From Paeniglutamicibacter kerguelensis (GTDB lineage: Bacteria > Actinomycetota > Actinomycetes > Actinomycetales > Micrococcaceae), in assembly GCF_017876535.1 (NCBI RefSeq), contig NZ_JAGIOF010000001.1, positions 868,001 through 932,000 of the forward strand: a stretch of DNA of 64,000 nucleotides, read 5' to 3'. A program made the position numbers and the translations under genes. The notes beneath the pieces were generated by a model. It ran no database searches, was not told the DNA's origin, and saw only the letters and a list, made by a program, of their open reading frames with translations. Below are positions 25,420 through 34,739 of the stretch, one piece after another (position 1 is the first letter of the stretch; every line of letters begins with the position of its first letter).

Positions 25420-26085
25420 ATGGCAACAACAGACGGCGAGGTGCTGAGCGATTCGTTCAGCCCTCGCCGCCTGCTTAACTCCGAGATGGTCTATGACGGA
25501 CGAATCTGGGATGTTGTGCAGGAAACATTCGAGTATTCCCCCGACATGACTCCGCTGGTCCGTGACTTCATCGACCACCCGGGTGCCGTGGCCGTGCTGG
25601 TTCTCAACGAGGCCAACGAGGTGCTGATGATCAATCAGTACCGGCACCCCGTGCGCATGAAGCTCTGGGAAATCCCCGCGGGACTTATGGACATCGAGGG
25701 CGAGGCGCCGCACCTTGCAGCGGCCCGTGAACTGGCCGAAGAAGCGGACCTCGTGGCCACCGACTGGTCGGTCCTGGTTGATCTTTTCCTTTCCCCGGGT
25801 TCCTCCTCCGAGGCCATCCGGATCTTCTTGGCGCGCCATCCGGTTCCCGTTCCGGAAGACGAACGCCACGAACGTACCGATGAGGAATCGGACATGGAGA
25901 TCCGTTGGGTTCCGCTGGACGAGGCGATTGCTGCTGTACTCGCCGGCAAGATCCACAATCCCTCGGCCGTGGCCGGACTTCTTGCGGCCGCGGCTGCCCG
26001 CAATGACGGCTTTGCCTCGTTGCGTCCGGTGGACACCCCGTTTGAAGCCCACCCGCGCCTGCGTTCCGCCGATCCCAAGCTCTGA
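25420..26085 (+). CDS. NUDIX hydrolase, ADP-ribose pyrophosphatase type
   Basis: A 221-residue protein. The NUDIX helix is GLMDIEGEAPHLAAARELAEE (about residues 87-107) followed by ADL, with the ADP-ribose-pyrophosphatase-style extra residue before Glu and Asp in place of the final Gly. The WEIPAG lead-in and QYRHPVRMKLWE sequence are typical of ADPRase-type enzymes, which hydrolyse ADP-ribose to AMP and ribose 5-phosphate. The same gene follows pyrG in M. tuberculosis (Rv1700). It lies four bases from pyrG and 12 bases from xerD. Confidence 0.9.
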   Translation: MATTDGEVLSDSFSPRRLLNSEMVYDGRIWDVVQETFEYSPDMTPLVRDFIDHPGAVAVLVLNEANEVLMINQYRHPVRMKLWEIPAGLMDIEGEAPHLAAARELAEEADLVATDWSVLVDLFLSPGSSSEAIRIFLARHPVPVPEDERHERTDEESDMEIRWVPLDEAIAAVLAGKIHNPSAVAGLLAAAAARNDGFASLRPVDTPFEAHPRLRSADPKL

Positions 26086-26097
26086 GGCCGTAATCCA

Positions 26098-27201
26098 ATG
26101 ACCACTGGAACCGAAGACGCGACCGTGCGATTGGAACCGATCTCCAAGCCGGTTCGGGTCCCCGGTGCGTCCCCGGACGAAACGCTCAGGCTAAAAGCCG
26201 TCGAGGCCACCCAACGCCTGGAAGTGGTCCGCGACCCGGTTCCGACACCGGGCCCGGACCCTGCCTCGCTGCCCATCGGCAAACACCTCGCGACCTACCT
26301 CCAGCATCTGGCCATCGAGCGCGGCATGGCCAAGAACACCGTGAGTGCCTACCGCAGGGACCTGTTCCGATATGCGCTCTATTTACATGCACAGGGCGTG
26401 TCCGGCCCTGGCCAGGTGACGTTGCAACACCTGACATCCTTCGCACAGGCCGTGCGTGACGGCGCCGACGGCGCCGCGCCCTTGAGCGCGCGTTCCGCCG
26501 CACGCACCATCGTTGCCGTGCGTGGCGTCCACAAATTCTGGGAACTCGAGGGACTGACCCTCACCAACCCGGCGGTGGACCTGCACCCGCCGACGACCGG
26601 GCGCCGGCTACCCAAGGCCATCAGCGTCGATCAGGTCGCGGCAATCATCGAATCAGTTTCGATTGATACATCCGCGGGCCTTCGCGACCGCGCGATCCTC
26701 GAATTCCTCTATTCCACTGGTGCACGTATTTCCGAGGCAGTCGGGCTCGACGTGGATGACCTGCATCTGGAGCGTCCGGCCCACGGTCCCGCCGTGGTGC
26801 GGCTCTTCGGCAAGGGTTCCAAGGAACGGATCGTTCCGTTGGGCTCCTACGCCCTTGATGCACTCAACGCCTACCTGGTGCGCGGTCGCCCCGAGTTGGT
26901 CGGCAAGGGCAAAGGAACGGCGGCGTTGTTCCTCAACCAGCGCGGCGGCAGGCTTTCACGCCAGTCGGCCTGGACGGTGCTGACCAAGGCAGCCGAACGG
27001 GCAGGTATCGAACAAGACGTTTCCCCGCACACTATGCGGCATTCCTTCGCTACCCACCTGCTTGAGGGCGGTGCGGACGTCCGCGTTGTGCAGGAACTCC
27101 TCGGCCACGCCTCGGTGACAACCACGCAGGTCTACACCTTGGTCACAGCGGACACGCTGCGTGAAGTCTACGCCGCGGCACACCCGCGAGCGCATAGCTA
27201 G
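26098..27201 (+). CDS. xerD: Tyrosine recombinase XerD
   Basis: A 367-residue site-specific recombinase resolving chromosome dimers at dif. The SAM-like core-binding domain spans about residues 62-155 ([20 protein letters not shown]). The catalytic domain has Arg in TGARISEA, Lys in GKGSKER, HxxR in [13 protein letters not shown], His in [11 protein letters not shown], and the nucleophile Tyr in VYTLV (about residue 345). The first 60 residues are an unusual extension with no similarity to the family, so the true start may be internal, although no better ribosome site is evident. Same position as in M. tuberculosis (pyrG-NUDIX-xerD). Confidence 0.93.
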   Translation: MTTGTEDATVRLEPISKPVRVPGASPDETLRLKAVEATQRLEVVRDPVPTPGPDPASLPIGKHLATYLQHLAIERGMAKNTVSAYRRDLFRYALYLHAQGVSGPGQVTLQHLTSFAQAVRDGADGAAPLSARSAARTIVAVRGVHKFWELEGLTLTNPAVDLHPPTTGRRLPKAISVDQVAAIIESVSIDTSAGLRDRAILEFLYSTGARISEAVGLDVDDLHLERPAHGPAVVRLFGKGSKERIVPLGSYALDALNAYLVRGRPELVGKGKGTAALFLNQRGGRLSRQSAWTVLTKAAERAGIEQDVSPHTMRHSFATHLLEGGADVRVVQELLGHASVTTTQVYTLVTADTLREVYAAAHPRAHS

Positions 27202-27212
27202 GACCCCTCCTC

Positions 27213-27773
27213 ATGGCCGCCGCTGATCCTTCGATGCCGACCCAGGTCGTGCTCTGCCTTCCCGTCTTGCGAGGGCTCAACGGTGCACAAGTCCTTTTGG
27301 GCTTGAAGAGACATGGATTTGGTGCCGGGCGGGTTGTGGCACCCGGCGGGAAGATCGAACCGGGGGAGGCCCCTGCCGAGGCAGCCGCCCGCGAACTCCG
27401 CGAAGAAACCGCCGTGATGACCGACTCGGATTCGTTGGAACCCGCCGCCCGGGTCTACTTCCGTTTCCCCTATGCTCCCGCCACCGACATGGATTGCACA
27501 GTCTTCCTGGCGCGGGACTTCACTGGTCCGGCCAAGGCAACAGACGAGCTCGAGCCTGCCTGGTATCCGCTGGGGCATCTGCCGCTGGAAAGAATGTGGG
27601 ACGATTCGGCACTCTGGCTGGGTCTGTTGCTTTCCGGGGAACGCTTCGACGCGGTAGTCGTCTTGGCAGAAGACAATGAATCGGTCGCCCGCTTTTCCAA
27701 GGTAGATTGGCCCGATAGTAAAATGCCAAGTCAGCCTGCAACCAATGCGGACTTTCCGGACATTACACAGTAG
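27213..27773 (+). CDS. NUDIX hydrolase, MTH1/MutT-like (8-oxo-dGTP diphosphatase type)
   Basis: A 186-residue protein with a full NUDIX box, GGKIEPGEAPAEAAARELRE plus ETA, at about residues 45-67. The preceding RHGFGAGRVVAPGG strongly resembles the MTH1 lead-in GFGAGRWNGFGGK. WYPLGHLPLERMWDDSALWL later also matches MTH1 (LPLxxMWxDD). The likely reaction is hydrolysis of oxidised purine nucleoside triphosphates. It starts 12 bp after xerD and ends 41 bp before the sigma gene. Confidence 0.87.
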   Translation: MAAADPSMPTQVVLCLPVLRGLNGAQVLLGLKRHGFGAGRVVAPGGKIEPGEAPAEAAARELREETAVMTDSDSLEPAARVYFRFPYAPATDMDCTVFLARDFTGPAKATDELEPAWYPLGHLPLERMWDDSALWLGLLLSGERFDAVVVLAEDNESVARFSKVDWPDSKMPSQPATNADFPDITQ

Positions 27774-27814
27774 AAGGCCGGTAAACCGCGGGCCTTGACC
27801 CGGGGGGAGGGTCA

Positions 27815-28321
27815 GTGGAAGCGCAAACCGCTTTGGATGTGGAGGAACTGCACAGACTGCATGCGCAAAACGTCTACAGGTATGCGTATCGCCGGATCCT
27901 GGATATCGAGTCGGCCCGACAAATCACCAATGACACCTTCCGTCTTGCCTGGCAACGCGCAATTCCCGTGGGACCCGATGCGCTGCCGTGGCTTCTGGTC
28001 ACGGCCAGGAACCTCGTCAGCAACGAAATCCGATCCATGGGCAGGGAACAAAAGCTGGCTCTGAAGGTTGCGGCCCAGCATGTCACGGGGCTGAGAAGCA
28101 ACGAGTCCCAGCTGGGCGAGCAGGTCCAGACAGTGCTGGAAACGCTTCGCGCGAAGGACCGCGAAGTCCTCATGCTCGCCTACTGGGACGGGCTCTCGAC
28201 CAGCGATATTGCGGCGGTGCTGGAATGCTCAGTCGAATCCGCCAAGTCCAGGCTCTTCCGGGCCCGCAAGGCATTCGAACTCAAGGCACAAACGAGCATG
28301 TTGAAGGACGGCAACAAGTAA
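27815..28321 (+). CDS. ECF-type RNA polymerase sigma factor
   Basis: A 168-residue sigma-70 family protein. Region 2 occupies residues 10-80 (LHRLHAQNVYRYAYRRILDI ... AWQRAI ... WLLVTARNLVSNEIR). Region 4 spans about 105-155, with the helix-turn-helix AYWDGLSTSDIAAVLECSVE and SAKSRLFRARKAF. The GTG start at 27815 follows a strong GGGGGGAGGG ribosome site. The stop overlaps the ATG of the next gene (TAATG), the usual arrangement for a sigma factor and its membrane-bound partner. The signal sensed is unknown. Confidence 0.9.
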   Translation: MEAQTALDVEELHRLHAQNVYRYAYRRILDIESARQITNDTFRLAWQRAIPVGPDALPWLLVTARNLVSNEIRSMGREQKLALKVAAQHVTGLRSNESQLGEQVQTVLETLRAKDREVLMLAYWDGLSTSDIAAVLECSVESAKSRLFRARKAFELKAQTSMLKDGNK

Positions 28322-28641
28322 TGGACAACATCGAGTACCTTATCTCCGACGCCGATCCAGCCAAGCGGCACAACATCGGCAGCGCTGGACCGCTTCAGGA
28401 GCCGGGGCCGGTTTTTAGCCAGACGTCGCGGTCCATCGGCACCAACAAACGTTCACGGGGATGGCGGATCTTCGCAGCCGCAACGACGGTCGTCGCCGCT
28501 ACGGCCGGAATTGTTGTATGGGCGCCGTGGGAGGCGCCGAACGCAACGGACCCTGCCGGACACACGACCTTGGTTCCGGAAGATCCGACGGAAGATCCGA
28601 CGGAAGATCCGTCGCAAAGCGCTTCCACCGACGATTACTAG
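28321..28641 (+). CDS. Membrane partner of the ECF sigma factor, N-terminal part (truncated by TAG)
   Basis: A 106-residue product beginning MDNIEYLISDADPAKRHNIG. It has a cytoplasmic stretch of about 50 residues, a single transmembrane helix (RIFAAATTVVAATAGIVVW, about residues 56-74) and an outside linker with three EDPT-type repeats. Gene order suggests an anti-sigma or sigma-linked regulator. The TAG at 28639-28641 appears to cut a longer protein: the same frame continues beyond it as ASKIDYGLPNFLVPAHQD, which looks like genuine protein. See the pseudogene entry that follows. Confidence 0.7.
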   Translation: MDNIEYLISDADPAKRHNIGSAGPLQEPGPVFSQTSRSIGTNKRSRGWRIFAAATTVVAATAGIVVWAPWEAPNATDPAGHTTLVPEDPTEDPTEDPSQSASTDDY

Positions 28642-29695
28642 GCGTCGAAAATCGACTACGGGCTTCCCAACTTCCTGGTCCCGGCACACCAAGACGTCTA
28701 TTTCCAGGACAACGAAGCCTGCAATGCCCTGGATTTGCAAACCATCAAACTCGAAGTTGGATGGCAGCCATACAGGGCTTCCCTACAACGTAAATGCCTA
28801 CCCCGTCGTTGGCTGCGTGGATGACTATGCTGCACTCCAAAGCACGGACCTGGCTTTTGAGAGCGGCTACAACGCGGACGGCGGCTCGGGAATCTACATT
28901 GCGCGCTGGGTTGACGGCGCGTGGACTATCTACGAACAACAGATTCGCGGAATCAACAACTCAATTGGATTCCCTGTCATGGGATGGCCGGCCATGCGGG
29001 CGATGGGAAATCCTCGTGATTCGGCCAGCAAACCCGAGCAGCTGGAAAAGCTCCGGAAAATGGGTCTCGATGACAAGGGCATCGAACGACTGCTGGGTCC
29101 CGATACCGCGTCATGGATGGGCGAAACTACCTCCAGCGAATTCCACGAATACGCAAACACATTGCTTTCGATCACCTACCCGTACTGGGAGCTGAAGGAA
29201 TCGACGTTCGATGAGGTTGGAAACCCCGTTACCGACGACATGAAGATCGACCTGACCGATGCGGAAAGGTACGACCTGCTGGCCTTTGATATCCGCGGGA
29301 AGCAGGTCCTCAAACTCGTGAGCGTGAAGAAGGGTTCGCTTTTCGAGCCAACGGATTGTTCCGATCCCGAAACGACCTACAGGCTTGACGGTGAATCGCC
29401 GAGTGGGGCCGTGGCCGATTCGGAGGCACTCAAATTGGCGCTGATTACCAAGAAGACAGTCGACGGCGACGAACATTCATGGGTGGGATTGTTCCCGGGC
29501 GACATGCCCGCCACCGGCAGGGCCTGCGACGTGCGACTTGGCGTTGACCGGAAGGATCGCACCCTGATCGCCACCGAATGGATCGGCCCCATGGGCTTCA
29601 AGAACCAGGCCGAACGCGACGCCTACCTGAAATCGCCCGAGTACACCGACGCAAAGAAGGTTGCCTCACTCTTGACTTTCGACCACGTCGGATAG
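28642..29695 (+). pseudogene. Extracytoplasmic domain of the sigma partner, separated by a nonsense codon and a frameshift
   Basis: After the TAG, the frame of 28321 stays protein-like up to about 28758 (VPAHQDVYFQDNEACNALDL ... TIKLEV). Good coding sequence then shifts to the next frame: DGSHTGLPYNVNAYPVVGCV ... to FDHVG* at 29695. Removing one G at 28759-28760 (GTTGGATGG to GTTGATGG) restores KLEVDGSHTGLPYN without a break, and reading TAG as CAG restores DYQASKIDYG. The rebuilt protein would be about 457 residues with one membrane helix and an exported domain containing several Cys. No start codon in the second frame has a ribosome site. The domain resembles nothing I recognise. Either a decaying gene or sequencing error. 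Confidence 0.65.
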
Positions 29696-29828
29696 CACGG
29701 TTCGGCGGAAACACCCGATCGCCCGACCGATCGGCCGACCCGAAACGGGACAGGCCGGTCGGCACGCCGCTCCGGGCCCAGTGAATCCACACTGGCCTTC
29801 GGCATGCCGGGCTCGTATCCTCGGGGGT

Positions 29829-30236
29829 ATGAACCAACATGTGCTTTCGGACGGCGAGGTGGCATTCCGCTTGCCGGTAAACCTTGGCAGGAGCGCGCTG
29901 CGGGTGACACGAGCCGTGGTGCCTCCAGCGGTGGTACTTGGCGCGTTGTCACTGATGGGCGTCGCCGATGCCCCGCTTTTGAATGCGGCCGGTTTGGTCA
30001 CGGCGCTTCTGGCCCTGATGCTCTGGGCAACCCGTGCGATCATGCGCAAGGGCAAGCCGCGGCAACGTCAAGAACGCCCGGACAGGAAACACCGTGGGCA
30101 AGCTGTGGCGGTGGCGGGGAACACCGGTTCACGCTCATTGGTCCAAGACCTGGCCCTGCTGGCGGCTCTTCATTCGCGCGGGCAACTCACCGATGAGGAG
30201 TTCGCCTCCATCAAGGCCAAGCTGTTGGAAGGCTGA
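29829..30236 (+). CDS. Membrane protein with C-terminal SHOCT domain
   Basis: A 135-residue protein from the ATG at 29829. Two hydrophobic segments (VVPPAVVLGALSLMGV and LLNAAGLVTALLALMLWATR, about residues 27-65) are followed by a basic linker (RKGKPRQRQERPDRKHRG). A SHOCT motif ends the protein (LLAALHSRGQLTDEEFASIK). SHOCT is a short oligomerisation module of unknown function. The gene converges with prpC across a hairpin at 30276-30313. Confidence 0.75.
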   Translation: MNQHVLSDGEVAFRLPVNLGRSALRVTRAVVPPAVVLGALSLMGVADAPLLNAAGLVTALLALMLWATRAIMRKGKPRQRQERPDRKHRGQAVAVAGNTGSRSLVQDLALLAALHSRGQLTDEEFASIKAKLLEG

Positions 30237-30275
30237 AGCCAAGGGCCAGTCGAATGCCGGACGCCTTGAAAACGG

Positions 30276-30313
30276 ACAGGAGGTGTGCCTCCAACTGGCG
30301 GCACACCTCCTGT
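30276..30313. terminator. Bidirectional terminator between SHOCT gene and prpC
   Basis: A perfect 14-bp stem (30276-30289 with 30300-30313) between convergent genes, followed on the plus strand by TCGTTGTTT. Confidence 0.75.
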
Positions 30314-30330
30314 CGTTGTTTCGCCCCGGG

Positions 30331-31470
30331 CTAGAAGGAGCGTTGCTCCGGGCCGTTGTAGGCCGAGAGTGGGCGGATCAGCGCGTTGCTGGCGCGCTGT
30401 TCCATGATGTGCGCCGTCCAACCAACAATGCGCGAGGCAATGAAGAGCGGGGTGAACATCTCGGTGTCGAAGCCCATCAGGTGGTATGTCGGACCCGCCG
30501 GGTAGTCGAGGTTCGGCTTGATGCCCTTGGCCTCGTCCATGGCGGCCTCAAGGCCGTCGTACAGGCCGAGCATTTCGTGGCGGCCGTAGTGCTCGATCAT
30601 CCGGTCGAGTGCGGCCTTCATGGTCGGCACGCGGGAATCACCATGCTTGTAGACGCGGTGCCCGAAGCCCATGACCTTCTTCTTGGCCGCGAGCGCGTCT
30701 TCCATCCATGCCTTGGCGCGGGCTGCGGCATCCTCGCGGGATTCGTCCTTGTCGATCCCGATCTCGTGGAAGGTGTGCATGACGGCCTCGTTGGCGCCTC
30801 CGTGCAGCGGGCCCTTGAGGGCGCCGATGGCACCCGTGACTGCCGAATGCAGGTCCGAGAGCGTCGAGGTGATCACCCGTGCGGTGAAGGTCGATGCGTT
30901 GAAGGAGTGCTCGGCGTACAAGACCATCGAAACGCGGAACGCGTCGACGACGTCGGGTACCGCTTCCTCGCCGAAGGTCATCCACAGGAAGTTCTGCGAA
31001 TAGTCCAGGTCCTCGCGCGGTTCAACGATGTCAAGGCCGCGGCGGCGGCGCTGGTCGTAGGCGACCACCGCAGGGAATGCCGCAAACAGTTCCTTGGCCT
31101 TGATCAACTCCGCCTCCCGGGAGGAGTCGTTGGCCAGTGCGTGCCTTGCCCCGATGACCGAGACGGCGGTGCGTCCCACGTCCATCGGGTGGCAATCCAG
31201 CGGCAGCAAGTCGATGGCTGCCTTGACGCCGGCGTCCAGGGCGCGACCTGCGCGCTCGGTGGCGATGAATTCGGTGAGCTCGATCTGGCTTGGCAGTTCG
31301 CCGTTCCACAAAAGCAGCGCCACCTCTTCGAAGCTCTTGCCGGCGGCCAGGTCCTGGACCGGGTATCCGCGGTAGAGCAACGAGTTGGTGTCGGGGTTGA
31401 CCTTGGACACCGCCGTGTAGTCGACTACGACTCCGGCCAGGCCCTTTTTGATCTCAGTTTCAGTAATCAC
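30331..31470 (-). CDS. prpC: 2-methylcitrate synthase (bifunctional with citrate synthase activity likely)
   Basis: A 379-residue citrate-synthase-fold enzyme that condenses propionyl-CoA with oxaloacetate to 2-methylcitrate. Key features are the YRGYPVQDLA start region, the catalytic His in GPLHGGANEAVM, the second His in GFGHRVYKHGDSR, and the catalytic Asp in the GFDTEMFTPLF region. The length and sequence match actinobacterial PrpC/PrpC2. It is the last gene of the minus-strand gntR-prpD-prpB-prpC unit, 14 bp after prpB. Confidence 0.95.
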   Translation of the reverse strand: MITETEIKKGLAGVVVDYTAVSKVNPDTNSLLYRGYPVQDLAAGKSFEEVALLLWNGELPSQIELTEFIATERAGRALDAGVKAAIDLLPLDCHPMDVGRTAVSVIGARHALANDSSREAELIKAKELFAAFPAVVAYDQRRRRGLDIVEPREDLDYSQNFLWMTFGEEAVPDVVDAFRVSMVLYAEHSFNASTFTARVITSTLSDLHSAVTGAIGALKGPLHGGANEAVMHTFHEIGIDKDESREDAAARAKAWMEDALAAKKKVMGFGHRVYKHGDSRVPTMKAALDRMIEHYGRHEMLGLYDGLEAAMDEAKGIKPNLDYPAGPTYHLMGFDTEMFTPLFIASRIVGWTAHIMEQRASNALIRPLSAYNGPEQRSF

Positions 31471-31484
31471 TTCGCTCCTGATTC

Positions 31485-32414
31485 CTACAGATTCGCGTTG
31501 TTTGAATCAATGTCCAAGTCAGGGACCTGGAAGTTGAAGATACCGTTGTCGAAGCGGTTGTATGCCTCGTAGTCGACCAGCTCGTACAGTCGTGCGCGGG
31601 TCAGCATCGAATCGACCCGGGACTCCTGTGTGCCGTCGGCCGCGATGGCGTCGAGGGTGCGCTCGGCTTCACCCATGGCACTACGTAATAGTGTCACCGG
31701 GTAAATCACCATGGCAACACCCGCGTCCGCCAACTGCCGGCGGGTGAAGAGTTCCGACTTTCCGAATTCGGTCATGTTGGCCAGAATCGGGACGTCGACC
31801 GCCTTGCAGACGGCCTCGAACTCGCCGATGTCCTTCATGGCCTCCGGGAAGATCGCATCCGCACCGGCGTCGACAAGTGCCTTGGCCCGGTTGATCGCCG
31901 CATCCAGTCCCTCCACGGCGCGCACGTCGGTGCGGGCCATGATCAGGAAGTTCGGGTCGCGGCGCGCATCGGCGGCCGCGGCGATGCGCTTGACCATGGT
32001 GTCCAGGTCCACGACGTTCTTGCCGTCCAGGTGGCCGCAGCGTTTCGGGTTGAACTGGTCCTCGATGTGGCAGCCTGCCAGGCCCGCGTGCTCGAGTTCC
32101 TGGATGGTGCGCGCCACGTTCATCGGCTCGCCGAATCCGGTGTCCGCGTCGACGAGGGACGGCAGGTCGGTCATCCGGGCGATCTGCCCGGCGCGGGTTG
32201 CCACCTCGGTGAGAGTGGTCAGCCCGATGTCCGGCAGGCCCAGGTCGTTGGCCAGCACTGCGCCGGAAATGTAGACACCGTCGAAGCCCTTTTCGCCGAT
32301 CAGTCGCGCCGAGAGCGGGTTGAAGGCCCCAGGGAACTGGCGGGCGGCACCCGGTGTGAGCATTTCGCGCAGGGCAACGCGCTTCTGCTCGGGGGTGACG
32401 GTCGAGTACAACAT
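31485..32414 (-). CDS. prpB: 2-methylisocitrate lyase
   Basis: A 309-residue isocitrate-lyase-superfamily enzyme that cleaves 2-methylisocitrate to pyruvate and succinate. The KRCGHLDGK active-site motif (catalytic Cys) distinguishes PrpB. Metal ligands lie in DADTGFGEPMNVART, and IEDQFNPKRCGH and ARTDV are conserved. The start MLYSTVTPEQKR is two bases after the prpD stop, so the genes are tightly coupled. Confidence 0.95.
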   Translation of the reverse strand: MLYSTVTPEQKRVALREMLTPGAARQFPGAFNPLSARLIGEKGFDGVYISGAVLANDLGLPDIGLTTLTEVATRAGQIARMTDLPSLVDADTGFGEPMNVARTIQELEHAGLAGCHIEDQFNPKRCGHLDGKNVVDLDTMVKRIAAAADARRDPNFLIMARTDVRAVEGLDAAINRAKALVDAGADAIFPEAMKDIGEFEAVCKAVDVPILANMTEFGKSELFTRRQLADAGVAMVIYPVTLLRSAMGEAERTLDAIAADGTQESRVDSMLTRARLYELVDYEAYNRFDNGIFNFQVPDLDIDSNNANL

Positions 32415-32416
32415 GG

Positions 32417-33934
32417 TTAGAACAGTCCCTTCGGGGCTGCCGCAAGGTCGATGACGCCCGGGGCCGCCACGATGTTCAGCGCATCCAGCTCGCCCGCGCC
32501 CAGCTTTTCCAGGTTTTCCGCGGCGGCGATGAAGCGGTCGATTTCATCCTCCTCGACCAAGCCGGCGGCCAGGGTGCGGAACTTGTTGACGTACTGCTCG
32601 CGGGCGAACGGCCGGGCGCCCAGCGGGTGTGCGTCGGCCACGGCGATCTCGTCGGTGATCACGGTGCCGTCGTTCAGGGTGATGACCACGGTGCCGCCGA
32701 AGGCCTTCTCGCTGATGTCCAGCGAGTGGTAGCGGCGGGTCCACTCGGCGTCTTCCTCGGTGGTGACCTTGTTCCACAGCTCCACGGTGTCGGGGCGGCC
32801 GGCGCGCTCGGGGGAGTAGGAGTCCACGTGGTGCCAGGAGCCGTCCTGCAGCGCCACGGTGAAGATGTACGGGATCGAGTGGTCCAGGGTCTCGCGCGAG
32901 GCGGTCGGATCGTACTTCTGCGGGTCGTTGGCGCCGGAGCCGATCACGTAGTGGGTGTGGTGGCTGGTCTTGATCAGCACGGAGGAGACGTTCTTGGGGT
33001 CCGTGGCTTCGGGGTGTTCGCGGTTGAGCTTGCGGGCCAGGTCGATCCAGGCCTGCGCCTGGTACTCGGCAGAGTGCTCCTTGGTGTAGGTGTCCAGGAT
33101 GGCGCGCTTGGCCTCGCCGGCCTCCGGGAGCGGCACGGTGTATGCGGCGTCCTTGCCGTCGAGCATCCAGGCGATGACGCCGTCTTCGCCCTCGTAGATC
33201 GGCACCGGTGAGGTCTGGCCGCGCATGGCGCGGTCGGCGGCCTCGACGGCCATCTTGCCGGCGAAGGCCGGTGCGTGGGCCTTCCAAGTGGAGATCTCGC
33301 CCTTGCGGGACTGGCGGGTGGCGGTGGTGGTGTGCAGGCCCTGGCCGACGGCCTGGAAGATGGTTTCGACGTCGAGGCCCAGCAGGGTGCCGATGCCGGC
33401 CGCGGCCGAGGGGCCCAAGTGTGCCACGTGGTCGATCTTGTGCTCGTGCAGGCAGATGGACTTGACCAGGTCGACCTGGATCTCGTAGCCGGTGGCGATG
33501 CCGCGTATCAGGTCCTTGCCGCTGGCGCCGGTGTGCTGTGCAACCGCCAGGATCGGCGGGATGTTGTCTGCCGGGTGGGAGTACTCGGCGGACAGGAAGG
33601 TGTCGTGGTAGTCGAGTTCGCGCACGGCTACCCCGTTGGCCCAGGCCGCCCACTCGGGGGAGACCTTGTCGGTGATGCCGAAGACCGAGGCGCCCGCGCC
33701 GCCGGTGGACGGCGCGTGGGTCAGCGCCTGCGCGCGGGCCGCGACGATCGGGCCGCGGTTCAGCGAGGCAACGGCAACCGATGCGTTGTCGATGATGCGG
33801 TTGATGATCATCTCGGTGACCTCTGCGGTGACCTCCACCGGGTCGGCGGCGACTGTCGCGATCTTGTGGGCGAGCTGGTCCTCGCGGGCGAGGTTTTCAT
33901 CACTGCGGTACACGCGTACGGGGTGGTTGATCAT
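32417..33934 (-). CDS. prpD: 2-methylcitrate dehydratase, MmgE/PrpD family
   Basis: A 505-residue cofactor-independent dehydratase, the second step of the methylcitrate cycle. Conserved features are the [12 protein letters not shown] segment near residue 45, [20 protein letters not shown] near residue 110 with its D-x-H metal/active-site region, and [13 protein letters not shown] in the C-terminal half. Its ATG overlaps the stop of gntR by four bases (33931-33934). Confidence 0.95.
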   Translation of the reverse strand: MINHPVRVYRSDENLAREDQLAHKIATVAADPVEVTAEVTEMIINRIIDNASVAVASLNRGPIVAARAQALTHAPSTGGAGASVFGITDKVSPEWAAWANGVAVRELDYHDTFLSAEYSHPADNIPPILAVAQHTGASGKDLIRGIATGYEIQVDLVKSICLHEHKIDHVAHLGPSAAAGIGTLLGLDVETIFQAVGQGLHTTTATRQSRKGEISTWKAHAPAFAGKMAVEAADRAMRGQTSPVPIYEGEDGVIAWMLDGKDAAYTVPLPEAGEAKRAILDTYTKEHSAEYQAQAWIDLARKLNREHPEATDPKNVSSVLIKTSHHTHYVIGSGANDPQKYDPTASRETLDHSIPYIFTVALQDGSWHHVDSYSPERAGRPDTVELWNKVTTEEDAEWTRRYHSLDISEKAFGGTVVITLNDGTVITDEIAVADAHPLGARPFAREQYVNKFRTLAAGLVEEDEIDRFIAAAENLEKLGAGELDALNIVAAPGVIDLAAAPKGLF

Positions 33935-34578
33935 GGGGTGTCCTCTCGGGGTCCGGCATGGGATTTGATGTGTTCAAGACTGTGGTGCAGGTGCAGCTGG
34001 GTTGCGGCCGCGGCTATGTCCGGGTTCCTGGCAGCGATGGCCTCGGCGATGGCCGCGTGTTCCAAGGCTGACATCGCCAGGCGTTCGGGGTCGTCCTGGG
34101 CAAGCCGGCGGACTCGGGCAAGATGCACGCGCAGTGAGCGCAATGATTGCTCAATGTAGGGGTTGTTGACGGCTTCGTCGATGCTTTGATCCAACTCGCC
34201 GGCCAGCTGGTAGTAGGCCTCGCGGGAGCCTGAATCTTTTGAGCGTCCGGCCTCGATGAACCGCTCACGCAGGGACCGGAAGGCCTGGGGGTCCGCCCTG
34301 CGCGCGGCAATGCGAGCGGATTCGACCTCCAGGGCCCGGCGCAGCGCGAACAGGTCATCGACGTGTTCGACCGAGACGTCGGAGACCACCACGCCGCGGC
34401 CGCGTTGTTGCACGGCCAGCCCGTCTGCGGTCAGCCGCGCCAGGGCCTCACGCAGCGGAGTGCGGGAGACTCCCAGCCGTTCGGCCTGTTCGACCTCACC
34501 GAGAACGGCTCCCGGACGCAACCGCCATTCGACGATGTCCGTTCGCAGTGCCTCGTAGGCCATATCGCTTGCCCTCAT
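33931..34578 (-). CDS. GntR-family (FadR/FCD) regulator of the propionate cluster
   Basis: A 215-residue regulator. The N-terminal winged helix (residues 5-75) contains [20 protein letters not shown] and [17 protein letters not shown]. The C-terminal FCD ligand domain (residues 85-210) has the metal-binding Asp and His pattern ([17 protein letters not shown]). It leads the prp operon and probably senses a methylcitrate-cycle intermediate. Two starts are possible: ATG 34578 (leaderless after the TATACA of the operator) or ATG 34563, which has a GAGGG site. Its likely operators are the paired TGTATACA palindromes in the divergent promoter. Confidence 0.9.
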   Translation of the reverse strand: MRASDMAYEALRTDIVEWRLRPGAVLGEVEQAERLGVSRTPLREALARLTADGLAVQQRGRGVVVSDVSVEHVDDLFALRRALEVESARIAARRADPQAFRSLRERFIEAGRSKDSGSREAYYQLAGELDQSIDEAVNNPYIEQSLRSLRVHLARVRRLAQDDPERLAMSALEHAAIAEAIAARNPDIAAAATQLHLHHSLEHIKSHAGPREDTP

Positions 34579-34586
34579 GGATTGAT

Positions 34587-34594
34587 TGTATACA
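34587..34594. promoter_or_regulatory. TGTATACA palindrome, operator proximal to gntR
   Basis: A perfect 8-bp palindrome nine bases upstream of the gntR start, identical to the one at 34650 exactly 63 bp away. It includes TATACA, a good -10 box on the minus strand, so binding would block transcription of gntR-prpDBC. Confidence 0.65.
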
Positions 34595-34648
34595 GAAAAG
34601 CATCTTTGTCACGTTGTTTTGGGAATTTGCTGCCAGCGTTCATGTGAA

Positions 34649-34658
34649 ATGTATACAT
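34649..34658. promoter_or_regulatory. ATGTATACAT palindrome, operator proximal to prpE
   Basis: A perfect 10-bp palindrome containing the same TGTATACA core as the gntR-side site. TATACA here could be the -10 box of prpE, about 80 bp before its ATG. Confidence 0.65.
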
Positions 34659-34739
34659 ATCTGTTGAAATCCCGTGGTACGGGTCATATGCTCAACGCAG
34701 CAAGGCTCCACCGCACGTATGAAGAACGAAGGGGTTCCC

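Noticed and set aside
28511..28756. ATG at 28511 as the start of the downstream frame ending at 29695
   Set aside because: It would overlap the sigma-partner gene, gives a run of RRKIRRKIRRK that is an out-of-frame reading of the EDPT repeats, and has no ribosome site. Protein-like sequence in that frame begins only near 28759.
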